Shown in pieces: positions 7,292 to 19,200 of a stretch of DNA of 22,675 bases (positions are counted from its first letter, which is position 1; every line of letters starts with the position of its first letter). The notes below the pieces were generated by a model. It saw only the letters and a list, made by a program, of their open reading frames with translations. It did no database searches and was not told where the DNA came from. Made by a program: the position numbers and the translations under genes. The stretch spans positions 1 through 22,675 of the forward strand of contig CAMHCZ010000009.1 of the NCBI GenBank assembly GCA_946183755.1, written 5' to 3'. The DNA comes from an uncultured bacterium. GTDB lineage: Bacteria; Bacteroidota; Bacteroidia; Bacteroidales; Paludibacteraceae.

Positions 7292-7468
7292 TGTTTTTTG
7301 CTGATAATTAACAAAAAACACATTGTCCCTTGAATTCAATACTTCAATGTTTAGTGTTGATTCAAGCAAAAAAGGAAGAGCATTTAGCAAAACACGTTCT
7401 TTTTGTCAAGGTGTTTAAGTTAAAACGGAGAAAACAGACTGATTAACAGAGACAAGGCGTAATTCTAT
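7292..7468 (+). promoter_or_regulatory. Structured 5' leader of the operon
   Basis: This is about 175 nt between the predicted transcription start and the first ATG. It holds a perfect 9-bp inverted repeat (tgttttttg at 7292-7300, caaaaaaca at 7312-7320) and a second one (cttgaattcaa at 7329-7339, ttgattcaag at 7357-7366, one bulge). The left arm of the second contains the 10-bp palindrome ttgaattcaa. No small ORF or known riboswitch is recognised. The arms may be protein-binding sites or RNA hairpins. Confidence 0.4.
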
Positions 7469-7963
7469 ATGATTAAGGTTATTTCAACAAAATTTAATAT
7501 TAAAGGTGTATTTGTAGCGCTGTTGCTTGGATTTTCGGCTACGGCATCGGCTCAGTCGGCAGTGATGGCGGCAGGAGGCGACGGCAGTTCGTCGTCCGGC
7601 TCTTTCAGCTATACGGTGGGCGAGGCGAGCAGCACGAAGTCCGCTTCTATATGCGAAGGTGTGCAGCAGTCGTCGCTCGAGGTGGAGGAGACAGGTCAAA
7701 CGACAGGCGCGCAGCAAGCGTTGACGGCTGACATCAAGGTTTATCCTAACCCCGTGGCGGATGTCCTGAACGTGGAATGCAAAGGCATGGGCGAAGGCAC
7801 TTACAGAATATACAGCTCTAACGGCGCGGTGCTGACAAACGGCGTTTGCGGCGACGGCAAGACGTCGATAGACATGAGCGAGGCAGTGCCTGGCGTCTAT
7901 TCGATGATAATAGAAAGCGACGGCAGAGTGAAGTCATATAAGATAATAAAGAAAACAAGATAA
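7469..7963 (+). CDS. Small T9SS-sorted secreted protein
   Basis: The 164-residue product has a signal peptide (hydrophobic core about 13-22, cleavage near ATASAQ at 24-29). A Gly/Ser-rich segment with SFSYTVGEASS and CEGVQQSSLEV follows; this pattern is frequent in small Bacteroidota proteins ahead of sorting domains. Residues 88-164 form a T9SS type A C-terminal domain: YPNPVADVLNVE, then GTYRIYSSNGAV, PGVYSMII and the final KSYKIIKK. So almost the whole mature protein is a short linker plus a sorting signal, and it is expected to be carried over the outer membrane and attached to the surface. It is the first gene of the operon and ends 6 bp before the next start. Its small size next to a giant cargo suggests an accessory or signalling role, which is inference. 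Confidence 0.9.
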   Translation: MIKVISTKFNIKGVFVALLLGFSATASAQSAVMAAGGDGSSSSGSFSYTVGEASSTKSASICEGVQQSSLEVEETGQTTGAQQALTADIKVYPNPVADVLNVECKGMGEGTYRIYSSNGAVLTNGVCGDGKTSIDMSEAVPGVYSMIIESDGRVKSYKIIKKTR

Positions 7964-7969
7964 AGCAGA

Positions 7970-10255
7970 ATGAAAAAACTAAGAGCGATTGTGATGGCAT
8001 TGGCCATCGTTTCATCAATGTTGGCGTGGGCATCCGCGCCTAAGGGCTTCAGCTACCAGGCGACAGTCAGAAATGCTGACGGAAGTCTGGCGGTGAACAA
8101 GATAGTGGGAGTGCGCGTCAGCATACTCCGCGGAAGCGTGACCGGCGCTGTGGTGTACAGCGAGACGAATACAGTGAAAACCAACGCCAACGGACTGTTC
8201 AGCCTTCAAGTGGGCGCAGGAACGGTCAAGGGCGGCTCGTTCGCCGACATCGACTGGACCGACGGCACATATTATATGAAGAGCGAGATATCCCTGAACA
8301 ACAATTCTGTTTACGACATCTCGGCTACGAGCCAGCTGCTCTCGGTGCCTTTCGCCATGTACGCCGACAAGGCAGGCGAGGCCAAGACAGCTTCGGCGCT
8401 GAGCGGAACAGTGGACTACAGCGCCATAACCAATGCTCCGACTTACTCCAAGGTGGCTGAGAGCGGCGCATACGGCGACCTGACCGGCAGACCGACTTCG
8501 GTGAGCGCATTCGCCAACGACGCAAACTACCTGACCAATGCCGCAAACTCATTGACAAGAAACGGCAACAGCATCGTGCTGAACGATATGAACGGCGACC
8601 CTCTGTCGGAGGTGTCAATCTTATCGACAGAAGCGGTGGATTACAACTCTCTCAAGAACAAGCCTTCGTTCTCGGCTGTGGCTACGAGCGGCGCATACGG
8701 CGACTTGGACGGTGCGCCAACCAAGGTGAGCGACCTCGATAACGACGCGAAGTACATAAGCGAGGAGAGCCAGGAGCTGCAGAGACAGGGCAATACCGTG
8801 TATCTCGTGGGCGGAAAGACCGAGACATCAATCGACCTGACACAGACCGAGGCTCAGACCATAGGTCTCGACGCTTCGAAGAAACTCTACATAACCGACG
8901 GCAACGGCAACAAGATAGCCGAGGTGGACCTCTCGAACCTTTTCACAGAGAAGCAGGAGCTGTCGCTCACGGGCAGCGAGCTGTCGCTCACAGGTGGCGC
9001 TGAAGCCAGCAAGGTGGACCTTGCTCCGCTGATGAGCAGCACCAAGGGCGGAGGCGCTTCGTTGCCAAGTGGAACAAACAAGGGAGACCTTTTGTATTGG
9101 AACAGCGAGGAATGGGCTGTGCTTCCAAGAGGAGTGGAAGGACAGATGCTGGCAATCGCCGACGGCCAGCTCACATGGATCGACCCTTCGTACGCGAACA
9201 CAGTCGCAGGCACATACGCAGTAGGCGATATTTATTATGAGGATGGAATGCCTGTAGGTGTCGTGGTGCAATCTTCTTCGATAGGAAGAATGGGTAAGAT
9301 AATCGCTTTGACAGACGCAGGCAAGACAGCATGGAGCTCAAGCGACAAGGTGTCGACAGGAGCAAAGGACTTGGACTTTGGCCAGAATAACCTGAACACA
9401 GTGAAGTTATACGACCCAACAGATTGGGCGACTAAGTACGAGGCTTTCGGTTTAGCTGACGGCAAGGACGGATGGTACGTTCCTTCAAGGAATGAGCTCA
9501 GCGTGGTTTATGACAACAAGATTTCCATAAACAACGCTTTGGCTAATGTGCCAGGAGCAAAGGCTCTCAATGCGGCCTACTGGACATCGACAGAGTACGG
9601 AAATTCAACATCATACGTAGCATTCATTAATGATACAACATTCCGTTATGATGGTGAGCCTGGCGTTCTTGTACCTGCCGGCACAATAGAAGAGGACGCG
9701 AAAGACTCAAAATACAATGTAAGACTCATGAGAAAGCTCTCGTGGGCGGAAATGACAAGCAAACCAATCGTCAAGACCTACAATCTGGGTGACACAATCA
9801 AGGACGAGAAGGGCAACGTAGGACTTGTATATAAGGTAAGCAACGGCGGACTTAACGGTTACGCGATAAGCATAAAGGAAGGCAGCGTGAAGTGGGGAAC
9901 TGCGGTCGCCATAGGTTCGACAAGCACGACCGACGGCGAGCAGAACCTGGCTACAGCCAAGGCTGTGGACGGCTGGAACACCAAGTGTCTTGTGGCTAAC
10001 TACAACGAGGACAACTACGGCGACGGCTGGTATGTTCCTGCCATAGATGAGCTTATGGACATACAGGCATCGCTGGATGTCATAAACGGCTATATGGACA
10101 AAGTCGCAGGCTCTACAAAATTGACGAATGTGAAATATTGGTCGTCAACAGAGAGCGACGCAGCCAAAGCCAAGGCTCTGAACTTCAGCGACGGAATGTC
10201 GTCGGATGAAGACAAGACAACAAGCATGAAAGTAAGAACAATATATAAATTCTAA
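7970..10255 (+). CDS. Exported multidomain protein with tail-fibre-like repeats and two Lcl_C/DUF1566-like modules
   Basis: The 761-residue product has a signal peptide (cleavage near WASA, about residue 23). Residues ~24-135 form an N-terminal beta domain common in Bacteroidota surface proteins (GFSYQATVRNADG ... TNANGLFSLQVG ... LLSVPFAMYADKA). Two repeats at about 148-189 and 223-264 share the pattern DY-x2-(I/L)-x-N-x-P, VAxSGAYGDLxGxPTxVS and NDAxY(L/I), as in phage tail-fibre and trimeric-stalk proteins. Then come two modules at about 410-597 and 603-761, each with GWYVPxxxEL, YWxST and a late VRxM or VRTI segment, as in Lcl_C/DUF1566 domains, which have a C-type-lectin-like fold. No T9SS sorting domain or lipobox is visible, so its anchoring is unclear; it may bind a partner of this operon. 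It lies 6 bp from both neighbours. Role inferred: surface binding or adhesion. Confidence 0.88.
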   Translation: MKKLRAIVMALAIVSSMLAWASAPKGFSYQATVRNADGSLAVNKIVGVRVSILRGSVTGAVVYSETNTVKTNANGLFSLQVGAGTVKGGSFADIDWTDGTYYMKSEISLNNNSVYDISATSQLLSVPFAMYADKAGEAKTASALSGTVDYSAITNAPTYSKVAESGAYGDLTGRPTSVSAFANDANYLTNAANSLTRNGNSIVLNDMNGDPLSEVSILSTEAVDYNSLKNKPSFSAVATSGAYGDLDGAPTKVSDLDNDAKYISEESQELQRQGNTVYLVGGKTETSIDLTQTEAQTIGLDASKKLYITDGNGNKIAEVDLSNLFTEKQELSLTGSELSLTGGAEASKVDLAPLMSSTKGGGASLPSGTNKGDLLYWNSEEWAVLPRGVEGQMLAIADGQLTWIDPSYANTVAGTYAVGDIYYEDGMPVGVVVQSSSIGRMGKIIALTDAGKTAWSSSDKVSTGAKDLDFGQNNLNTVKLYDPTDWATKYEAFGLADGKDGWYVPSRNELSVVYDNKISINNALANVPGAKALNAAYWTSTEYGNSTSYVAFINDTTFRYDGEPGVLVPAGTIEEDAKDSKYNVRLMRKLSWAEMTSKPIVKTYNLGDTIKDEKGNVGLVYKVSNGGLNGYAISIKEGSVKWGTAVAIGSTSTTDGEQNLATAKAVDGWNTKCLVANYNEDNYGDGWYVPAIDELMDIQASLDVINGYMDKVAGSTKLTNVKYWSSTESDAAKAKALNFSDGMSSDEDKTTSMKVRTIYKF

Positions 10256-10261
10256 ACATAA

Positions 10262-13200
10262 ATGTCTGCAAAACAATTAATTAACAAGACAAAGACAAGA
10301 ACGCTGCTATTGGCGTTGGTGTCTGTGCTGTCGGTGTTCCTCGGCACTGATGCGTTCGCATTGGCGAGCGAATGGAGTTCCGACCACTACAATGTGAGCT
10401 GGGATGTGAAAACCGGCCAGGTTACAATCAAAGTCTGCTATTACACCACTTACGGTGGACTTGGCGACGGTCACTCAGGATTCTCGCCTGGCTCAGGTTA
10501 TGCGAATGTGAGATTCGGTTCGTATGACTTCAGAGTTGAATGTAATGAAGACGGAGGTAGTTTGAAGTGCGAAAAAAAGTCAGGAGACGCAAACGCATGG
10601 TATGATAGTAGTTATTCAGATGGCAGCGGAGAGCACGCCAACTGGGTAGTTATAAAGTGGAATGTCCCAGCCTCAATGCTGGGTCAGGAGACAACCGTCA
10701 GCATCAAAGGTGTATGGTGGAGACGTGGTGTAGGAAAGTCAGACCAGGATGTGGACGAGAAATACCAGATAACGCCTACAGCGAACTTCAGCAAGTTGAG
10801 TGTATCAGCGCCAAGTTTCTGCTCGTACAACAGCAAGCCTGCTATTATGATAACATGGAAAAAGGACGGCAACGGAGCTGATGTAGATAAAATAGCTCCG
10901 GTGCATTTGTATGACAATGAAGGAAACGACATAACAGGAGCGGCTGGCGTTTTTGCCTCTACGACAGCTAATGACGCGCTGAATGGAACGTTCTATATCA
11001 CATCCGATTACGCAGGATGGAACAACAACTCCGCAAGCAAGTATTATGTTAGGGAGGCATACACAGCGACAGGATCTAGAGTTGTATATTCTACACAGAC
11101 CGACAAAGTGACAAGCAAGGCGTACCCGATGATGAACGACGTGAAGGCGGAGTTCGACGACGCTTCGCGCAAGATAGTCGTCAAGTGGAGTTTGGCTAAT
11201 GCGCCTTCGGTGGATTACATGACAGATCCTTTTGTCATTGCATATACAGTGAAGAATTCCAATGGCGTAGTGACTTCAAGCGCCACAAGTGAGGTTGATT
11301 ATCAGGGAGGTCTTACTAACATAAGTAAGGAGTTTGATGTTACGGAAGGCAAGGTTGAGACCTGGACATTTGATATATACAGAAAGAGTTCATCGGCAGG
11401 AGGAGATTTGTCTGCCTGGTACAACAAATATCATGTGTCAAAGGATTTAAGCATAAACACATTCCACATCAAGGCAGAGAATGCGAGTGCTAAGCTTAGC
11501 GACGACCAGAGATCTGCTGTGATTAAGTGGGATTACAGCGGTGCGGTATGGAGCAAGGGAACGAAGTTCTCAATCACCCGTATCAACACGACATACAACT
11601 CAAGTGAGGAAATCTCGCTTTCGAAGAGCGAGTTCGAGGCTAAGGAGTACACCGATGACTTGATAAAGGTCTGCAACCAGTACAAGTATAAGCTTCACGT
11701 AGTTCCTAACGAGAGCTACGGTAGTGTGGCTGACGCTTACACCGATATCATCGAGCCAGTTGAGATAGGAAAGATAGTTTCTGTTGATGCTTCAAAGGGA
11801 TATTTTGCAGATCGCACCACAATCGAGTGGGAGACAAAGGGCGGTTTTGATAATTTCTCTATTGAGAGACGTGAGATAGGAAGCGGAGACAAAGGCTGGC
11901 AGCAGGTGATGACTCAGGAGGCATCTAGCACTAGCACAAAATATTCCGCAGATGACAAGGACGGCATAGCAGGAAAGATCTATGAATATAGGGTTATCGG
12001 TCTGCTGAATTGCGCAGGAAAGGTTAGAGAGGGAGAAGAGAAGCCTATTGCTACTGGTTTCCGCACTCCTACAGGCGATCTTTACGGACAAATCTCATTT
12101 GAGAACGGTCAGGCGGTCGGTGGTGTGAAAGTCCTGCTCGAAGGCAAGGGCGGAGACGCAGCTAACAGTTTGGCTCTGGCTTCAGGACAAAAAGCTAAGA
12201 TAAACAATGCTTCAATGTTGAAGGACAAGACTGACAGTGTGACATTCGAGGCATGGGTTAAGCCAAACAACATATCATCTCCAAGCCAGGTGATATTGAC
12301 CAAGCCAAATGAGTTCACTTTGTCTATCAACAACGGAAAGATAAACTGGAAGGCCGGCAACCAAATAGCTACTGTGGCGTCAGCATCATTGAAGAACGGC
12401 GAGTATGTTCACATCTCAGCAGTCAAGACTTCTGACTCTTTGAGAATATATGTGAACGACGCTGAGGCTTTGGCGGTTAAGTATTCTGGTGGAGTTATCG
12501 TAGGTAATGACAACCAGATAGAGATAGGTGGCGGATTCGCAGGTAACATCGACGAGGTGAGAATCTGGAATGCGGCTATTGACTCTGCGACAATCGTAAA
12601 AGACTATTGCAGATATATAAACGGTAATGAGGAAGGTCTTGTAGGTTACTATACATTTAACTACAATGGTGACGGTGAATTCTACGACCTGTCAAGAGTT
12701 GAGTATAACTACAACAAGAACCATGGTGTTCTTGGCACTGCGACATTCAGCAAGGATGTTCCTAGAACAGCTCAGTTGACCCACATGGGTATAACCTCTA
12801 ACGATGGTTCTTATGCTGTGAACGGCATCCCATATTATGGAGATGGAACATCTTATACAATAACTCCAGTTTATGGAATACATCAGTTCTCGCCAGTTCA
12901 GGAGACAAGATTCTTCAACAACAATGCATCTAACCACACTGTTAATTTTGTTGACAAGTCTTCTTTCTCAGTAAGCGGTAGAGTAAGATATAAGGGAGGA
13001 ACAGTTCCTGTTAAGGATGTTATGTTCTATATTGATGGAGAGTTGGTAACAGAGAAGGGAAATGTTGTATATAGCGATGCGGAAGGAGAATTCAAAATCA
13101 ATGTTCCAGTTGGAGTACATACAGTTCAAGTAAAGAAGAATGGTCACACATTCGTTGATGACGGTAAGATACTTGACATCCACGGCAATGACCTTAATTA

Positions 13201-16200
13201 TCAGGACAAGGTTTCAGGCATAGAGCTTTGGGATGACACTAAGGTCAAGTTTGTAGGAAAGGTTGTTGGTGGTACAGTAGAGGAGGAGAAGAAACTTGGT
13301 TTCGGATTGGCAAAGAACAACCTCGGAGACAACGTAAGTGTCACATTGAAGTGGGGAGGAAACACAAGATTGGCAGGTAGTCCTCAAAAGCCCCTTGCTG
13401 CTGACTCTTCGTTGATGGTGGCTCATAATCAGACTACAATTGACATAAGAGATGGTTTGAAACCGGATTCAACAAAGATGGTTTATAGCGCTGACGGAAC
13501 AAGCATCACTATTTATCCAAACAAGAAGACTGGCGAGTTCTTCGCTGATGTGATTCCAGAAAAGAACTTTACTGTATATGTTAACGTTCCTGGATACCTT
13601 GATTATTCTAACAAGAACGCAGGCTCGATAGACTTCTCTTCTAATGTTTCAGTTCTTCAGTCTGAGGTCTATAATTATGCAGACACAATAGAGGTTGTGG
13701 ATGATAGAACAAAGCAAAAGACTCGTAAGCCAGTTGAGGAATCTGATACTTTGAAGTACAATAATAAGTTCATACAGATAGTCAGAACTAAGACCGACAT
13801 GGTTGTTCAACAATTGAATGCTTTAGATATGCCTCTGAATTACTTCGGAGCAGACACAATCTCAACAAACAACAATGACGGAACAATCACGAAGGTTCCT
13901 GCATGGTCAAGTGCTGCAGGAGGCGGTTATCAGTTCACTGATGAATCAGGCAATGATCTTGCTGTGTTTGAGCAAGGCAAGACGTCTAAGTTCTTGATAA
14001 AGTTAAGAGAGGCTTATCCTTATTATAATGCGGCAGGAACTGCGTTTGATCCTGATAAGATTGACTATGTGGCAGTTATGAATGAGAATGTCAATATAAA
14101 GAACCGTTTGGCGGCAGGAGTTCAAGACTCTACATTGACAACAGACTCATTAGGTCAGGCTGTGTATAAATGGGTTGCAGGTGCTCCTGATTTGACAGTG
14201 CCATCGCAAAACGTTGACATAACTATGGAAAATGATGGTAGTGTGAGTCAGACTATAAAGGGATTCGTTGTTGGTAATATAGCACAAGGAAACAATTTCG
14301 TTACAGCTGGTCCAAACGATGTCCTTATGGTGCTTCGTGACCCACCAGGAAGTAACTCATATTCATACCTTGAGAAGGGAACTGAGTTTACGAGATCGTC
14401 TACATACACAGGTTCTGTAGAGAACGAGGGTAGTGATAAATTCTTATTAGCTACCGGATTAAACGTTGGTTCAATCCAAGGAATGGCATTCTTGCAGATG
14501 AGTGATGCGAAAAATGAATCTAATGTCAGCATAGAGCATGGAGAGCAGTATCAGGGAGAAGACACAGAGGAAATAAGCTATTCTACAACAATGGCGTTCA
14601 GCACGAGCGATGATCCAGGAATGGTAGGAGCTGATGCAGACGTATATATTGGTAACTCTACAAATCTGACAGTATCAACTACTCAAAACGTGGCGTTGGT
14701 TGACAATGCGAATTTCGATCCTGCGTCAGCGACAGAGTACACATCGGTAAGATCAAAGCATGGTGAATACAAGTTGGTTAACTCGCCAGGTATTGGAGTG
14801 GCAAAGAGTTTTGGGACAATGTTCGCATACTCTCAGATATACATTATCGAGACGTTGATACCTAAGCTCACAGATTTGAGGAACACTCTTATGACAGACT
14901 TCCCATACGAGAAGTATAAAACTTACACAAATGAGCAGTTGGCAGAAGTTATCAATCAAGACAATAATCATGATTTCATAGTTGTGTCTAAGATTTCTCC
15001 TGAATCTGAAGAATACGGAAGAACAAATACGAAGACAACAACTGATTCCGTGAAAGTTGGTGATAAATACCATTCATATATGGATGGCGATAGTTATAGA
15101 ATTTTCTTTAAAGACAGTTTCAAACAGAGAACTGATACGATAAGCACAATCAACCAGTGGATATCTAATTGGGAGGATAAAATCAGAGAGAACGAGGAGC
15201 AGAAGGCATGGGTTATTGATCCTGCAAACCATGACAATTCTTTGGTGAATAATTATTCGTTTGAAGGTGGCTCTCCAATCGAGTACTCTGAATCTTATTC
15301 TACATCAGACAGTCATACATCTACATGGACATTCACTATAGGAGTAGGAACGGAGCTTGCGTATGGATACAAGTTGGCAGGTACCGGTTTCCAAATGAGT
15401 ATAGAAGAAAAACTGACTACGACTCAAGGTGGAACAATAGGAAGTTCTGCTACAGCAGAGCACACTAAGGGATTCGTTCTCTCCGAGGATGTAGGTAATG
15501 ACTTGACAGTGGATGTGCTGAGAGAGCCTATAAAGAAAGTGGATAAGAAAGGTAAATTCCTTAAATACGAGGCTTGGAATAGAGACACAGAAGAATACGA
15601 TGATGGAAACCTAAGCACTGGAATGGTTGGCGAAGGTTCAATTAAGGCGAAGGAGCATTACACTAACTTTATATTCTACACCAGAGCCGGAGCAACTTCA
15701 TGTCCATACGAGGATGAGGTAAGAACGCAGTACTACAAGGCTGACGAAGGCGGAGTAGTCATAAGCGAGAAGACAATCCAGATAGAGCAGCCCGGAGTGA
15801 TAATCGCTCCTACAACAATGGTGAACGTGCCATCTGGAAACTCAGCTAACTTCAAAATCACGCTTTACAACAAGTCAGGCTACAATGCAGACCTTGGTGC
15901 GATACTGAAGATTGACGACGAGAGCACTAAGACTGGCGCTAAGTTCTATATAGACGGCGCGCCTATCGGCAACGGCAGATTCTTCAACATCCCTGCCGGC
16001 AACACTATCGAGAAGACTCTCGAGGTTCAGAGAGGAAGCGTTATGGAGTACGACGACATGAAGCTCATCCTGCAGTCGGAGTGCGACGACGCGTTGGCCG
16101 ACACTATGGTGTTCTCAGTGCACTTCACGCCTTCATGTTCCGACGTGAGAGTCAGAAAGCCATCCGACCAGTGGGTATATAACACTCGTCTGGACACAAT

Positions 16201-19200
16201 GACAGTGGATGTGACTCCAGAGAAGTACATGAACGTGGTGCTCGACAACTTCGATGTCAACTACGACAGATTCCGCCACATCGAGCTGCAGAGAAAGACT
16301 TCGGCAGAGAGCGACGAGGACTGGACGACGATAATGAACTTCTACGCTAATGACTCCATCATGGAGCATGACCGTGCCGAAGGCAAGAACGTGGATATGA
16401 TAAGAGAGAGCGACCGAGGCAGCATCTACTACAAGATGTTCATGGACGACAAGATGGACCAGAGATATGACCTCCGTGCAGTCAGCGTTTGTCCTATCAA
16501 TGCGACAACCACAGCGACTGTGATTTCCGACGTCGTGTCGGGTATCAAGGACACATACCGTCCACGCCTCTTCGGCAGCGCTCAGCCAGCCAACGGAATC
16601 CTGACAATAGAGGATGACGCAAGACTGAACTTCAACGAGGCTATCGCCGACGGACTCCTGACTCTGGACAACTTCCAGGTGACAGGCATAAGAAACGGTT
16701 CGAAGGCCGATAACACGACAAGCATAACACTCGACGGCCAGGACGACCACTTGGCTACCGAGTTCGACAAGAATATGAGCTCTAAGGACATAACCATGGA
16801 GGTTTGGGCTTGGAGCGAGAACGGCGACCAGGATGCGACATTCTTCTCGCATGGAAACATCAACGAGAGCATGGAGCTGGGAATAACAGCCGACAAGCAC
16901 TTGACAGCTAAGGTGGGCGACCTGAAGTACAGAAGTGACAACCCTGTTCCATTCGAGGCAGGAAGCTGGAGCCATGTGGCTTTGACTTACGATAAGTCAG
17001 GACACATAACAGCATACTACAACTATGAGCCATACATCGATGATGTTGCCCCTGCATATAACTCGACAGGACACATCGAGGTGGGTAAGAGCATCGCTGC
17101 TAACGGAAACAACTATGAAGGACGCGTAAGAGACTTCAGAGTATGGAACGACGTGTTGAGTGTGTCTGACTTCAAGGCACTCAGCGAGGTGACACTCAGC
17201 GGCGACGAACCTAACCTCGTGGGCTACTACCCAATGGACGAGGGCAAGGGCGACTACACCGAGGACAAGGCGCGCGGAGCCAACCTGACATTCAAGGGCG
17301 GCGCGTGGACAACTCCGGAGGGCATCTCTGTCCACTTCGACGGAATGAACGATTACCTGGATCTTAACGCAAGCTCGTTCGCCATAACCGATGAGGCTGA
17401 CTACACAGCCGAGTTCTGGTTCAAGGCTGAACCAGGCCAGGTGAACGCTACAATGTTCTGCAACGGAGCAGCCGACGGCAATGACTTCGGCGGTTCGCTG
17501 AGCAGAATAGCCGTAGGATTCGACGACGCAGGTAAGCTCTGCTTCAAGAACAATGGTCAGACCATAACAGTAGATAAGGAATTGAGAGACAACAACTGGC
17601 ACCATTTCGCAGTGTCAGTAAGCCGCACTAACAACCGCGGTCAGATATATGTGGACGGAGAGCTGATGAACTACTTCAACGCTCAGAACATTGGCGGAGT
17701 CGAGGGCTCTTCAATGTATCTCGGCGCACGAGTATGGAAACCATCGATGACAGAGCAGATTGCTGACAACTTCTTCAGCGGCTACATCGACGACTTCAGA
17801 TTCTGGAACTTGTACAAGAACAAGGACATCGTCTCTCAGAACAACAACAAGAAGCTCGAGGGCAACGAGATAGGACTTGTACACTACTATCCATTCGAGG
17901 AGTACCAGTCGTACTCAGGATTGCAGTACTTGGTATTCACCAACAAGGATAAGCACATAAGCCGCACCGTGAACCCAGACACCGACGAGTTCGCAATCGT
18001 GGGAACGACAGAGTCTTCATTGCAGTCGTCCGACGCGGCTCCTATCAAGAACAGAGGCGCTGTGGCAAATCTCGACTTCGACTTCGTGGTCAACAACGAC
18101 GCGTTGATAATCAACCTCAAGGAGGACGAGGCAAGCATCGCCAAGACCATCGTGACATTCTCTGTTTACGACGTGCGCGACCTCAACGGCAACTCGATTG
18201 CCAGCCCAATCACTTGGAGCGCTTACATCGACCGCAACCAGCTGAAGTGGAGCGAGACAGGTCTCACATTGTCTAAGCCGGTTTACGACGAGATGACCTT
18301 CATAGTCAAGGCTGTGAACAAGGGCGGTGCGGTGCAGAACTTCACAATAGAGAACCTCCCATCATGGCTTACTGCTAAGCCTGCGGTTGGAACTATCGCC
18401 CCTGCGTCAAGCCAGGACATCGTCTTCACAGTGGACGCTGGTCTGAATGTGGGAACATACAGCGAGGTTGTGAACATCGTGAACAACGACGGAGTGCCAG
18501 AGGCTCTCGACATAACACTCACTGTTTTGGGTGAGCAGCCAGACTGGGAAGTCAACAAGTCCGACTACGAGTATTCGATGAACATCTTCGGACAGTTGAA
18601 CTTCAACGGAATATACTCGTCGGATAAGCGAGACATCATCGCGGCATTCGATGCGAAAGGCAACTGCGTCGGCAAGGCCAACAGCTACTACGACGAGAAG
18701 TTCGACATGTGGTACGCATTGCTGACGATATACGGCAACGAATCTCAGTATGACGGTCTGACATTCCGCACATGGGATGCAAGCACAGGCATAACATACG
18801 CTGCTACTCCAAGCCAGGCGATAAGATTCGCGAACAACGAGATTATCGGCGATGTGGAGAACCCTGTGATATTCAACGGAAGACAGGAGTGCTACAGAAC
18901 GCTGAATCTGGAGAAGGGCTGGAACTGGATATCATTCAACTTGGCAAGCGACAAGATGAACGATGCCAATGTCCTCCTCAACACTGGCGAAATTTGGAGC
19001 AGCGATGATATCCTGAAGAATTTTGACAGTCAGACATCATATAGCAGCAAGCTGGGCAAGTGGGAATCTGTGAAACTGCTTAACGAGACATCGTACAAGA
19101 TGAAGGTGTCGCAGGCTCACAAGCTGACCGTCAGCGGCAGCCCAGTGGATGTGGCTAAGACTAAAATAACTGTGAACGGAAACGCATGGAACTACATCGG

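Noticed and set aside
7158..7468. Riboswitch in the operon leader
   Set aside because: The inverted repeats do not match any riboswitch core I know; kept only as a structured leader.
9196..10255. Diversity-generating retroelement target in the Lcl_C-like modules
   Set aside because: C-type-lectin-like modules are frequent targets, but no reverse transcriptase, accessory gene or template repeat is in the window, and the last module shows no adenine-type hypervariable stretch I could see.
16133..17605. Two long minus-strand open frames (280 and 202 codons) inside the giant gene
   Set aside because: They lie opposite LamG2, LamG3 and FN3-like coding sequence and have low-complexity Val/Ser/Cys-rich translations; they result from GC-rich codon choice on the plus strand.
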